This document shows, one piece after another, positions 26,670-35,469 of a stretch of 64,000 nucleotides of DNA (the stretch's first letter is position 1; each line of letters starts with the position of its first letter). The stretch is from positions 357,001 to 421,000 of the forward strand of contig NZ_JAOPHT010000001.1 of NCBI RefSeq assembly GCF_025515305.1, read 5' to 3'. Below the pieces are notes generated by a model. It saw only the letters and a program-made list of their open reading frames with translations. It was not told where the DNA came from and did not search any database. Made by a program: the position numbers and the translations under genes. This DNA is from Roseicyclus sediminis (GTDB taxonomy: Bacteria > Pseudomonadota > Alphaproteobacteria > Rhodobacterales > Rhodobacteraceae).

Positions 26670-28340
26670 TCAGGCCACGCTTGCCGCGGGCCGTTCCGAT
26701 GCTGATCCGATCCTATCAAGTTTTTCCAGTTCGAAATAGAAGGTCGAGCCCTTTCCGACCTCGGTTTCGAACGCGATGTGACCATCGTGCCGTGCCACGA
26801 TCTCCTTGCAGATCGCGAGGCCGAGGCCCGTTCCCTGCTGGCTCTTGGCATCGACGCCCGAGACCTGGGTGAAACTGTCGAACAAGGTCTGCCGCGCTTC
26901 CTCGGGGATGCCCGGCCCCCTGTCCTCGACGCAGACCCGCCAGGTTTCGCCCCGGTCGACGATCCGGAGCAAGATGCCCGAGCCGGCCGGTGAGAACTTT
27001 GCCGCGTTCGACATGAGGTTCGCAAGCACCTGCATCAGTCGGTCGGGATCGCCGTGAACCCACGCCGGTTCCCGCATGCCTTCCACGACGAAGCGGACCT
27101 CGCATTGCGCCGCGAAGGCGGCATTGGCCTCGGCGGCTTCGGACAGAAGCTCGCGCAGGTCCACGGGACGGCGCGACATCTCCATCTCGCCGGACGAAAG
27201 CTTTTCGAGGACGAGAATGTCGTTCACGATCGCCAACAGACGGTCGCTGTTGCGCCGCGCCACCGTGACCATGCGGGCCGCCTCGGGAGAGAGGGCGCCG
27301 ACGACACCCGATTCCATCAGCCTGAGCGCGCCCTTGATCGACGTCAGCGGTGTACGGAGCTCGTGGCTGACCGTGGCGACGGAAGTCAGCTTGATCGCTT
27401 CGGCGGCGCGACGTTCCTCGATGCTGCGCACGACCGACACAAGACTGCGGCGGCCGTTCGGCCCGCGGTCAAGATGGGTCAGCACCTCGACCGGACCCGC
27501 GGCATTCTCGATCTCCAGCCGCGCGATGTCGGTCTCGCCCGAAAGGACCGGGCCGATGTGCCGCTTGAAGCGTGTCGTTTCCTGAACCGTGAAGAAATCC
27601 GTCAGGTTCATGCCCCGCAATTCGTCCAGCGTCCGGCGCAGCCTGCGGCGCCCGTTGGCATTGGCATAGCGCAGTCGGAAAGTCTCGGGGTCGTAGATGT
27701 AGACCTCGTCGGGCAGGCCCTCGACCACGGCGTTCCGGCCTTCCTCGGCACCGTCGGCCATCGCGCCCGAGAGGTCGGTCCGGATCGAGATGCTGTTCTC
27801 GAAATGCCCGTTGTCGTCGAACCGGGGCAGGATTGTCGTCTCCACGGTGACGCAATGGCCGTCCTTGGCGCGCAGACGCTGATGCCCCTTCCAGATCTGC
27901 CCACGGGACACGACATCGCGGACCCGCTCGAATTCGCCGTCGTCGTTCCAGTAGATCATCGAGGGCATCTTTCCGATGACCTCCTCGGGCGCGTAGCCGA
28001 GCTTCTCCACGAAATTCTGGTTCACCGCCGCGATGGTACCGTCGGGATGCGAGACACTGACGATCGTATGCTCGTTGAGGGCCTGTTCGCGCAGGTAGAT
28101 GGCGAGGTCCCGGGCGGCGATGACACGCTTGGCCGCGGCATTGGGCTTGGCGAAAGACAGGCTGACCACCGTCACGAGCGCGACGAAGGACGACATGACG
28201 ACGAAAAGAACGATGAAGCCGAGCGAACCGAGCGCTTCGATGTCAGGCGCGAGCGCGGACAGGAACAGCGTCAGCACGAAAGCGATCGTCACATCGCTCA
28301 GGACGAGCGTCAGGCTGGACAGCGCTTTCAATTTCGGCAT
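26670..28340 (-). CDS. PAS-domain membrane sensor histidine kinase
   Basis: This 556-residue kinase has two transmembrane helices (about 10-30 and 40-63), separated by a short loop, then two PAS domains (about 85-190 and 205-300; the first shows the typical NQNFVEKLGYAPEEVIGK). A HisKA domain follows with His326 in VSHELRTPLTS, then a HATPase_c domain with N box NLMSNAAKFSP and GTGLGLAICKEI. The tail is short. It heads the kinase-receiver pair. The very short periplasmic loop argues for sensing inside the membrane or cytoplasm through the PAS domains. Ligand unknown. Confidence 0.95.
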   Translation of the reverse strand: MPKLKALSSLTLVLSDVTIAFVLTLFLSALAPDIEALGSLGFIVLFVVMSSFVALVTVVSLSFAKPNAAAKRVIAARDLAIYLREQALNEHTIVSVSHPDGTIAAVNQNFVEKLGYAPEEVIGKMPSMIYWNDDGEFERVRDVVSRGQIWKGHQRLRAKDGHCVTVETTILPRFDDNGHFENSISIRTDLSGAMADGAEEGRNAVVEGLPDEVYIYDPETFRLRYANANGRRRLRRTLDELRGMNLTDFFTVQETTRFKRHIGPVLSGETDIARLEIENAAGPVEVLTHLDRGPNGRRSLVSVVRSIEERRAAEAIKLTSVATVSHELRTPLTSIKGALRLMESGVVGALSPEAARMVTVARRNSDRLLAIVNDILVLEKLSSGEMEMSRRPVDLRELLSEAAEANAAFAAQCEVRFVVEGMREPAWVHGDPDRLMQVLANLMSNAAKFSPAGSGILLRIVDRGETWRVCVEDRGPGIPEEARQTLFDSFTQVSGVDAKSQQGTGLGLAICKEIVARHDGHIAFETEVGKGSTFYFELEKLDRIGSASERPAASVA

Positions 28341-28499
28341 CGCGAGACTCTCGACCAGTAGGCACGGCTACATGCCGTCCGTTAACCAACACTGTGCGGG
28401 GAAAGGTCGAGGAAAATTCAGGCCGAATTAAGACACAAACGGCAAGTTGTGCTGGCATTGTTTCGTGCCATTTCGGGCGGCCCTCGCACGGTGCCGCGT

Positions 28500-29423
28500 T
28501 CAGGCGGCGCCCGCGCCGACACGTGCCCGGTGCGGCCCGAACAGGCACGCAAGGCCAAGGATCACGCCCGAGACGACGGCGATCATTCCCGCTGCGCTGA
28601 CCGCGTCCGCTCCCCCGAGCCAGAGCGGTCCGTAGCCGGCCAGCACATAGCCGAGGACCGCCGACAAGGTTGCGAAGGCGACAGACCAAATGACCTGCCT
28701 TTCAAGGCTTTGCGTCATGAGCCGCGCCGCGGCGGGCGGGCAGACGAACATCGCTATCACGATGATGGAGCCCACGGCATCGAAGGCGGCGACCGCCGAC
28801 AGAGCCGCCGCGATCACCAGCGCGAAGCCTACGGCCGCGGCCGGAATGCCAAGCGATGCGGCAAAGCCCTCGTCGAAGGTGGCGATCTTCAGCCACCTCC
28901 AGAACACCAGCATCAGGGCGGTTATGAGCAGACACGTCAGCGCCATGCGCGGCAACTCGGGCGGCAGCGAGGCGAGCGCCTCGACGTCCAGCAGGGAATG
29001 CCAGCCTTCCGCCCGGAGCCAGATCAGGGATTCGAGATTCCCCATCAGCGCGTGTTCCACGTCGAGGTGCACCGAAGACGTATCGGACTGCTCGAGGATC
29101 AGGACACCGGCTGCGAACAGCGTGGTGAACACGACGCCCATGGCCGCGCCCGGCTCCACCCCGCCGATGCGTTTCACCAGTTCGATCAGCACCACGGCGA
29201 GGACCGCGGCCCCCGCGGCCCCAAGGAGCATGGGCATCGCCGAAACGGCGCCGGTGACGAGGAAGGCGACGACGATACCCGGCAGGACCACATGGCTGAT
29301 GGCATCGCCGATCAGCGCCTGGCGACGCAATATCAGGAAATTGCCGGGCAGGGCGCAGGCGATGGCGGCGAACACCCCGATCAGGATGGGCGTCAGCGAG
29401 AATTGCACGAAGTCCGCGCCCAT
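28500..29423 (-). CDS. Metal ABC transporter permease (SitD/MntD-like)
   Basis: This 307-residue permease of the ABC-3 family (Mn2+/Zn2+/Fe2+ uptake) has about eight hydrophobic helices. It contains the family segment LILRRQALIGDAISHVVLPGI near residue 30 and the FDAVGSIIVIAMFVCPPAAA helix in the C-terminal third. It is the last gene of a leftward four-gene operon, four bp after the other permease. The four-gene order with two permeases is typical of sitABCD/mntABCD systems, which supports manganese or iron over zinc (usually one permease). Confidence 0.9.
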   Translation of the reverse strand: MGADFVQFSLTPILIGVFAAIACALPGNFLILRRQALIGDAISHVVLPGIVVAFLVTGAVSAMPMLLGAAGAAVLAVVLIELVKRIGGVEPGAAMGVVFTTLFAAGVLILEQSDTSSVHLDVEHALMGNLESLIWLRAEGWHSLLDVEALASLPPELPRMALTCLLITALMLVFWRWLKIATFDEGFAASLGIPAAAVGFALVIAAALSAVAAFDAVGSIIVIAMFVCPPAAARLMTQSLERQVIWSVAFATLSAVLGYVLAGYGPLWLGGADAVSAAGMIAVVSGVILGLACLFGPHRARVGAGAA

Positions 29424-29427
29424 GCCC

Positions 29428-30639
29428 CTACCCCCTCACCGGAGCCGGCGGTCCGAGGCGCCGGTCGAATTCGCGGATCTCGTCGGGCGCGAACACGTCC
29501 TCGATCGGCGTGAGGCCGTCGTAGCGCCCGGTCAGGCCGGCATCCTGGTGCATCCGCCGGGCGACCTCCCAGCGGCGTTCATCGCGCGAGACCTTTGCGG
29601 CCGCGGCCTTTCCATTGTCCGTCGGCATCCCGTCGGGTCGGATCAGGCTCTCGCGCTGCAGGAGCTTCAGGGTATAGCGCTCGCGAATCGGCTCGGACCT
29701 GGCGATGGCCAGAAGGCCCTGCCGGCGATGCACGCGACGCTGGAACTGGTTCTGTCGGCGCACTGCCGCGGCCAGACCACGTGCAGGGGCAAGGATCAAA
29801 GACACCGTGAAGGAGGCCGCGGCGACCAGTACGATGATCGGCCCCGTCGGAAGCGCCGGCGCCGAGGCCGAGATAGCCGCTCCGAGATAACCCGACGCTC
29901 CGCCGATCAAAGCGGCGATCCAGACCATGAGGTGCACCCGCTCGGTCCAGAACCGCGCGGCGACCGGCGGGATGACAAGAAGCGCGACGATCAGGACCAA
30001 CCCCACGACCTTCAGCCCGATGACCGTCACGGCAAGAACCGCCCCCATCATGGCGAAGTCGATCCACGAGACGCGATAGCCGAGGGCCGCGGCATAGCCG
30101 GGATCGAAGGCCACCAGGGTCATCGGGCGCCGCAGAAGCCAGATCGCCAGCACCGCGAGCGTTCCGCCCGCCGCGATGACCAGCGCCTCGGCCCGCAGCA
30201 TCCCCGCAGTGGAGCCGAGCAGGAAGCTCTCGAGCCCGGCCTGCCGTCCGGCACCGAAGGTCTGGATCACCGTGAGAAGAACGATGCCGAGGCCGAAGAA
30301 CACCCCCAGGACCGCGCCGATGGCCGCATCCTCCGCCAGGCGCGTGCGAGACACGATCCACTGGATCAGGACCAGCCCCACCGCCGCCGTCAGCGCCGAG
30401 CCGAGCAAAAGGCCCGGAAGGCTGCGCCCGTCGCCGCCCAACGCCACCATGGCGATGAAGGCGAGGCCCACCCCCGGAAGCGTCGCATGGGCCAGCGCAT
30501 CCGACACGAGGGCGCGCTTGCGCAGGTAGAGGAAGGTTCCGACCGCCCCCGCCGCAAAACCCAGCAGCGTCGCCCCAAGCGCCACCAGCGCGGCGTTGTA
30601 GCCGGCCTGCAGGAGAACGGCGTCGAGAAAGGCGCTCAC
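29428..30639 (-). CDS. Metal ABC transporter permease fused to a DtxR-like winged-helix domain (SitC/YtgCR-like)
   Basis: This 403-residue fusion has residues 1-290 as an ABC-3 permease with about eight helices (LRKRALVSDALAHATLPGVG, then VVGLVLIVALLVIPPVAARF). Residues about 295-403 are soluble and basic and look like the winged helix and dimer region of DtxR/MntR repressors: YTLKLLQRESLIRPDG, then the wing-like MPTDNGKAAAAKVSRDERRWE. Chlamydial YtgC-YtgR is a known precedent, where the domain is cut off to act as a metal-dependent repressor. Whether it is released here is unknown. The GTG start overlaps the ATPase stop. Confidence 0.88.
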   Translation of the reverse strand: MSAFLDAVLLQAGYNAALVALGATLLGFAAGAVGTFLYLRKRALVSDALAHATLPGVGLAFIAMVALGGDGRSLPGLLLGSALTAAVGLVLIQWIVSRTRLAEDAAIGAVLGVFFGLGIVLLTVIQTFGAGRQAGLESFLLGSTAGMLRAEALVIAAGGTLAVLAIWLLRRPMTLVAFDPGYAAALGYRVSWIDFAMMGAVLAVTVIGLKVVGLVLIVALLVIPPVAARFWTERVHLMVWIAALIGGASGYLGAAISASAPALPTGPIIVLVAAASFTVSLILAPARGLAAAVRRQNQFQRRVHRRQGLLAIARSEPIRERYTLKLLQRESLIRPDGMPTDNGKAAAAKVSRDERRWEVARRMHQDAGLTGRYDGLTPIEDVFAPDEIREFDRRLGPPAPVRG

Positions 30640-31481
30640 GTCAGGGGTCCGGCCAACACCAGTTCGTCGACATGAGTGGCCGCCAGCCGCCCGCCATAGG
30701 CCGCGGCGAGAGTCTCGGCGTTGAAGGCCTCGGCGACGGTTCCTTCGGCGATGCGGCGCACGTTGATGAGAAACACGCGATCGAAGTAGTCGGCGACGGT
30801 GGCAAGGTCGTGGTGAACCGCGACCACCGCCTTGCCCTCGGCTTTCAGAAGCTTCAGCACATCGACGATCGCCCGTTCCGTCGCCGCATCGACGCCGGCG
30901 AAGGGCTCGTCGAGCAGGTACAGGTCGGCCTCCTGCGCAAGCGCGCGGGCGAGAAAAACGCGCTGTTGCTGCCCGCCTGACAGCTGGCCGATCTGCCGCG
31001 TGGCGAAATCCGCCATCCCCACACGCTCGAGGCACTTCCGCGCCCTCGTGTCCAGGCGACCCGTGAAGCGCCCGAACAGGCCCGCCTCGCGATATAGCCC
31101 CATGCGGACAACGTCGAGGACGGTGGTCGGAAAATCCCAGTCGACGCTGGCCCTTTGCGGGACATAGGCGATCCGGTGGCGCGCGGCCTCCAGCGGCTGG
31201 CCGAAGACCCGGACCTCGCCCGCAACCCTCGGCACGATTCCGAGGCAGGCCTTCAGAAGCGTCGACTTCCCCGCGCCGTTGGGGCCGACGATCGCGGTCA
31301 TGGCCTTGTCGGCGAAGGTCGCGTCGACCGAGAATACCGCGGGTTTCTCGCCGTAGGACACCGTCAGTCCGCGGACCGCCAGCGGCGCACGGGCAAGCTC
31401 GGCGGCATTGTCTTCCTGAACGGTTCCACCGCCCGGTGCGATCCGGGCGGCGAGTACGTTCGATGTGTCTCCGTTGGTCAA
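30636..31481 (-). CDS. Metal ABC transporter ATP-binding protein (SitB/MntB-like)
   Basis: This 281-residue ATPase of the importer has Walker A GPNGAGKSTL, Q-loop YVPQRASVDWDFP (typical of Mn/Zn transporters), signature QLSGGQQQRV, Walker B LYLLDEPFAGVD and the switch region AVHHDLATV. An N-terminal extension of about 30 residues before the usual APLAVRGLTVSYG start makes an internal start possible, but the annotated ATG overlaps the binding-protein stop (ATGA), which supports it. Both ends overlap neighbours. Confidence 0.95.
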   Translation of the reverse strand: MTNGDTSNVLAARIAPGGGTVQEDNAAELARAPLAVRGLTVSYGEKPAVFSVDATFADKAMTAIVGPNGAGKSTLLKACLGIVPRVAGEVRVFGQPLEAARHRIAYVPQRASVDWDFPTTVLDVVRMGLYREAGLFGRFTGRLDTRARKCLERVGMADFATRQIGQLSGGQQQRVFLARALAQEADLYLLDEPFAGVDAATERAIVDVLKLLKAEGKAVVAVHHDLATVADYFDRVFLINVRRIAEGTVAEAFNAETLAAAYGGRLAATHVDELVLAGPLT

Positions 31482-32428
31482 TTCAGAAGTCCCTGCATGC
31501 CTCGGTCCGGCACTTCGCCACCCAGTGCCGCCGCGATGATCGTGGCGTTGTGGTCGATCATGCCGACATAGGTGCCCTCGTAGGTCCCCTCCTCGCCCAT
31601 CGCGTCTGAAAAGAGCTCGCCTCCGATGACGACCTCATGGCCGCGCGCCGCGGCCCCCTCGATCAGGGCGCGGATGTTCCGGTCGGACACCGAGCTTTCG
31701 ACGAAGACGGCGCGGATATCGCGGGCCACGATCAGGTCCACCAGTTCCGCGATCCGCTGGAGGCCGGCCTCGCTTTCGGTCGAGATACCCTGGATGCCGG
31801 CCACCTCGAACCCGTAGGTCGTCCCGAAGTAGTTGAACGCATCATGGGCCGAGAGCAGGACGCGGCCTTCGGCGGGCACCGTGGAAAGGACGTCGGCGGT
31901 GTACCGCGCGAGGTCGGCAAGTTCCTGGAGATGCGCTTCGGCATTGGTGCGGAACATGTCTTCGGCCTCGGGGTGAATGCCGATCATCGCGTCGCGAACC
32001 TCGAGCACGACGCGCGACCACAGATTGGGGTTCATCCAGACGTGGGGATCGAACCGCCCTTCGTAGTCGTCATGGGAAATCAAGAGGTTCTGCGGGAGCG
32101 CCTCGGCAACGGCGACGACGGGACGGCTTTCGCCGAGCTCTAGCAGGAGTTCTTCCATCTGTGCCTCAAGGTAGAGGCCGTGCCAGAGTACGAGGTCGGC
32201 ATTGGCCAGCGCGACGATGTCGCTCCGCGTCTGACGGTAGGCATGCGGATCGACGCCCGGCCCCATGAGCGCCCGCACCTCGACGAGATCGCCGCCCACC
32301 TCGCGGGCTGCGTCCGCGATCATCCCCGTTGTCGCGACGACATCCAGCCGCTCCTGAGCGGGTGCGGCCATGGTCGCCGCCGAAAGCACGAATGCCGCGA
32401 TGGCGGCAATTTTCCGAAATTCTGGCAT
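31478..32428 (-). CDS. Metal ABC transporter substrate-binding protein (SitA/MntA-like, cluster A-I)
   Basis: This 316-residue periplasmic binding protein of the ZnuA/TroA/SitA family has a signal peptide at about 1-24 ending near AAPAQ. Metal ligands are His in GVDPHAYR, His in FDPHVWMNP and the later SAHDAFNYF and VFVESSVSD segments; there is no His-rich loop, which argues for Mn2+ or Fe2+ rather than Zn2+. The ATG at 32428 begins the signal peptide; a GTG directly before it and an ATG at 32563 are in frame. It is the first gene of the operon, behind two Fur-type boxes. Confidence 0.93.
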   Translation of the reverse strand: MPEFRKIAAIAAFVLSAATMAAPAQERLDVVATTGMIADAAREVGGDLVEVRALMGPGVDPHAYRQTRSDIVALANADLVLWHGLYLEAQMEELLLELGESRPVVAVAEALPQNLLISHDDYEGRFDPHVWMNPNLWSRVVLEVRDAMIGIHPEAEDMFRTNAEAHLQELADLARYTADVLSTVPAEGRVLLSAHDAFNYFGTTYGFEVAGIQGISTESEAGLQRIAELVDLIVARDIRAVFVESSVSDRNIRALIEGAAARGHEVVIGGELFSDAMGEEGTYEGTYVGMIDHNATIIAAALGGEVPDRGMQGLLN

Positions 32429-32566
32429 CACTCGATGTAACTCCCTGTCGTCCTGCCAGCCGTCGAAAACCCAGCACGCACGAACACCGCCTGCCTTTGC
32501 CGCGACCTTCGCCCGCGCGATGGCCGCGACGGGCGAACCCGAAACAAGGACGGTGCGATGCACAGG

Positions 32567-32594
32567 AGATAATGCGAGGCATTCGCAAAGTCAA
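32567..32594 (-). promoter_or_regulatory. Possible promoter of the metal importer operon
   Basis: On the minus strand TTGACT (32594-32589) lies 15-16 bp before ATTATC/TTATCT (about 32573-32567). The -10 side overlaps the proximal Fur-type box, so repressor binding would block it. It leaves a leader of about 130 nt before the binding-protein start. Confidence 0.4.
32571..32589. promoter_or_regulatory. Fur/Mur-type box, proximal
   Basis: AATGCGAGGCATTCGCAAA, on the minus strand TTTGCGAATGCCTCGCATT, is a 7-3-7-like imperfect palindrome containing TGCGA-N5-TCGCA. Together with a second copy 28 bp upstream it points to control by a Fur-family protein, most likely the manganese sensor Mur. Confidence 0.6.
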
Positions 32595-32598
32595 TGTA

Positions 32599-32617
32599 AT
32601 TGAGAAGCATTCGCAAA
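32599..32617. promoter_or_regulatory. Fur/Mur-type box, distal
   Basis: On the minus strand TTTGCGAATGCTTCTCAAT: TTGCGAA and TTCTCAA face each other around TGC with one mismatch. It shares the 11-base core TTTGCGAATGC with the proximal box. Confidence 0.6.
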
Positions 32618-32933
32618 ATGGGCGCTGCAGGACCTGCCATGCCGCGAGCCGCGCCAGTTGACCGAAGCGGAGATCGACACCCCGATCGTCACAAACATGC
32701 GTGAGACTGCCGGGGCATTCTTCAGGGGTGACAAGCGGATCCGGGCCCGCCTGGCGGGATTCGGCCAATACAGGGTACGGGACCATGATCGGCGACCGGT
32801 GGCCGGTCCGTCAGGGCGCGGGCATCCTCCAGGACCTGAACGGATAGCCCGGCACGGGACGTTCGACCCACGCCGGGGCCATCAATTTTTTTGCCGGACG
32901 CCGACATTGCCGACGCCCGGCTCGCGCACCTCG
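32618..32933. other. Gap between metal-operon boxes and the receptor gene
   Basis: About 315 bp without a supportable gene. A frame runs through it on the + strand but is only the start of a long frame antisense to the receptor. Near 32885 a T-run is followed by a GC-rich imperfect hairpin (about 32892-32920). The T-run lies on the wrong side for a rightward terminator and would be an A-run for the leftward receptor transcript. Confidence 0.4.
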
Positions 32934-34904
32934 TCAGAATTCGTGCCAGGAACCGCTCGCCGGTGCGGCCTGCTTCTGTGCACGTGGCGCTTTTGCGGCC
33001 GCGTCCGCGGCGGCCTTCCAATCGGCGACACGCGGGCTGACGTCGACAACCGCCGCCGTGGGCGCATCCGCCTGTGCCTTCGCCTTGTCGGCAAGCTGGA
33101 GACCTGCGGCGTCCAGGCGAAACTCCGCCAGCGCGGCAAGCAGTTCGTCCGACTGCGACAGGAGATCCGAGGCCGAGGCGGTCGTTTCTTCTGCAACGGC
33201 ACGGTTCTGCTGTGTCGCGTGGTCGAGCTGGTTGATGCCGGTGTTGATCTCCTTCAGCCCGTTGGCCTGTTCGGACGCGGCCGACGCGATTTCCGCCACC
33301 AGGCTCGCGGCGCGCTGCGCCCTTTCCAGGATATCCGAAAGACTCGCCCCCGCCCGGTTCACCAGGCTCGAACCGGTCTCGACCTGGTGCGCGCTCTCGG
33401 AGATCAGGCCCTTTATTTCCCGCGCGGAATCGGAGGCACGCTGGGCAAGCAACCGAACCTCCGAGGCGACCACGGCAAAGCCACGGCCCGCCTCTCCGGC
33501 CCGCGCCGCCTCCACGCCCGCGTTCAGCGCGAGGAGGTTCGTCTGGAACGCGATGTCGTCGATCACGCCGATGATGCGAGTGATCTGTTCGGAGCTTTTC
33601 TCGATACCCTGCATCGCTTCGACGGCCTGTCCGACGACCGAAGCGCCCGTTTCCGCCCCGCTTCGATTCTGATCGCTGGCCTCCTCCGCACCGGCGGCAC
33701 GTTCCGCGGTCGAGCGCACGCTGACCGTGAGTTCGTTCAGGGCCGCCGCCGATTCCTCGAGGGTCGCAGCCTGCGTCTCGGTCCGGGTCGATAGATCCCG
33801 GCTAGCCTGGGTGATGGCTTGAGAGCCCTTGCGCACACCCTGCGCGATCGTCGTCACGCGCCCGAGCACACCGCCGATCCGCTCGATGACTGCATTGTAG
33901 CTTTCGCGCAGCGCTTCGTAGGTTTCGGGGAAGGGGTTGTCGGCCGGGCTTTCGATCCGCCGGCTGAGATCGCCGTTTGCCAGACGTGACAGCGCGTCCT
34001 TCAGCTCATCCACGACCCGCACCTGCTCAAGCCGCTGACGCTCGCGCTCGGCCTCGCGGGATTTCGCCTCGGCAGCGATGCGGGCGCCTTCGGCGAGGTC
34101 CGCACGCAGATCGGAAACGGCACGGGCGACCCGCCCCACCTCGTCCTCGCTCCGGACCTTCGGCATCTCGACGTTGAAATCCTTTCTCGCCATCGCGGAA
34201 ACCACGCGTGTCGTCTGTGCCAGGGGGCGCAACAGGAAAAAGAGCGCCACGACCGTCGTGGCGATGCCGACCAGAAGCGACAGGACAAGCCAGAAGGCGA
34301 GGCCCCGCACGATTCCGGAGAGAGTTTCAGACATGGAGGCCTGGGGAACGGCGGCCGCGACGGCACCCGTGACACGCCCCGTGGAGGACACGATCGGCTC
34401 GTAGTGGGTCAGGTAGGGAATGCCGAGTATCTCCGTGTAACCCTCGTAGATATCATCTGCCAGGAGCGCCGCATGCGCAGGACCCTGCATGTCGAGAACG
34501 GTCTCGGTGGCCAGCGACCCGTCTCGCTCGGTGACATTGGTGAAAAGCCGTTGGAAGCCGCCGACTGCCGGGTCGAACCGGAACAGGGTGATCCTAGCAT
34601 AGGCAAGCTCCGTCACCCGATCCAGCATCTCCTGCGGCACCTCGATTGCGTCGCCGTCCCAAATCATCGACGTGAAATGGTCCGAACGGGTCGGACCGAT
34701 CGAAATGCCGTCCACTCCCTCGACCGCGTAATCCTCGAAGACCCCAAGCGCCGTGTGGCCCTGCAATTCGGCGGTCCGCCGGACGTTTTCATAGGACACG
34801 TCCAGAATGACGACCACCATCATGCCGGCCATCAACGACATCGAAAGCCCGGTCAGAATGGCCAGTTTCGGCACCAGGCTCATGCGCCGGAAGACTCTCA
34901 TCAT
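32934..34904 (-). CDS. Methyl-accepting chemotaxis protein with C-terminal CheR-docking peptide
   Basis: This 656-residue receptor has transmembrane helices at about 12-34 and 200-225 flanking a periplasmic sensor of about 160 residues, then HAMP-like segments (a second HAMP-like module around residue 315). The signalling domain has its hairpin tip at [24 protein letters not shown]. The last five residues are SWHEF, fitting the xWxxF pentapeptide that tethers CheR and CheB. The ATG at 34904 follows AAGGAG; ATG 34901 is equally possible. It is the last gene of a leftward cheB-cheD-receptor group. The ligand is unknown. Confidence 0.95.
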   Translation of the reverse strand: MMRVFRRMSLVPKLAILTGLSMSLMAGMMVVVILDVSYENVRRTAELQGHTALGVFEDYAVEGVDGISIGPTRSDHFTSMIWDGDAIEVPQEMLDRVTELAYARITLFRFDPAVGGFQRLFTNVTERDGSLATETVLDMQGPAHAALLADDIYEGYTEILGIPYLTHYEPIVSSTGRVTGAVAAAVPQASMSETLSGIVRGLAFWLVLSLLVGIATTVVALFFLLRPLAQTTRVVSAMARKDFNVEMPKVRSEDEVGRVARAVSDLRADLAEGARIAAEAKSREAERERQRLEQVRVVDELKDALSRLANGDLSRRIESPADNPFPETYEALRESYNAVIERIGGVLGRVTTIAQGVRKGSQAITQASRDLSTRTETQAATLEESAAALNELTVSVRSTAERAAGAEEASDQNRSGAETGASVVGQAVEAMQGIEKSSEQITRIIGVIDDIAFQTNLLALNAGVEAARAGEAGRGFAVVASEVRLLAQRASDSAREIKGLISESAHQVETGSSLVNRAGASLSDILERAQRAASLVAEIASAASEQANGLKEINTGINQLDHATQQNRAVAEETTASASDLLSQSDELLAALAEFRLDAAGLQLADKAKAQADAPTAAVVDVSPRVADWKAAADAAAKAPRAQKQAAPASGSWHEF

Positions 34905-34941
34905 GTTCACTCCTTGGGAACGGGCAGGCGCCCGGGACATG

Positions 34942-35469
34942 TCAGAAAAGCTCGATCGAACCTGGGCGGCCGGTCGGTTGCTCCCCGACGATCTCGGCGT
35001 TGTTCACGGCGTCGTGCCGATCGATCAGGAGCTGCTGCGCCCGCCCACTGGCCGGCCAGAAGCGCACCCGCCGTGCCTGGCTGCCACCAAGGCTTTGGGA
35101 AAGGCACACGATCCGCTCATTGCGCAGGAAACTCAGCGCGGCCTCCGCGTTTCGCCCTCCGATATCGGGCAGGTTGGGCATGATGCGCGCGCCGCCGAAA
35201 AGCTTGGCCTGCAGCCGCTCCCGGGCGGCACCGCGCTTGAGAAGTGCGTTGACCAACTGCTCCATCGCCGCGGAGGCATAGCGCATGTCCGTCCCGTCTC
35301 CGGCATCGGGCAGCAGGAAATGGTTCATTCCGCCGACGCGGCGGACCGGATCATGCAGGCAGGCCGACACACAGGAACCGAGGACGGTCTGCATTGTGGC
35401 ATCGGCTTCGTCCGAGACCGCCTGCTCGCCCTGGATCACATGCATGTCGTGAAAGGCGAGGGCGTTCAT
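34942..35469 (-). CDS. cheD: Chemoreceptor glutamine deamidase CheD
   Basis: CheD deamidates receptor glutamines to glutamate and tunes receptor output. The 175-residue protein shows the catalytic Thr28/Cys33 in [13 protein letters not shown] and His50 in GGMNHFLLP, the triad order of the family, then [10 protein letters not shown] and the [13 protein letters not shown] block. The start overlaps the cheB stop (ATGA), and the receptor follows after 37 bp, so substrate and enzymes are made together. Confidence 0.95.
   Translation of the reverse strand: MNALAFHDMHVIQGEQAVSDEADATMQTVLGSCVSACLHDPVRRVGGMNHFLLPDAGDGTDMRYASAAMEQLVNALLKRGAARERLQAKLFGGARIMPNLPDIGGRNAEAALSFLRNERIVCLSQSLGGSQARRVRFWPASGRAQQLLIDRHDAVNNAEIVGEQPTGRPGSIELF

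Noticed and set aside
32884-32925. Terminator between the metal-importer control region and the receptor
   Set aside because: The T-run precedes the hairpin on the + strand, and on the receptor strand it would be an A-run, so it does not fit an intrinsic terminator.
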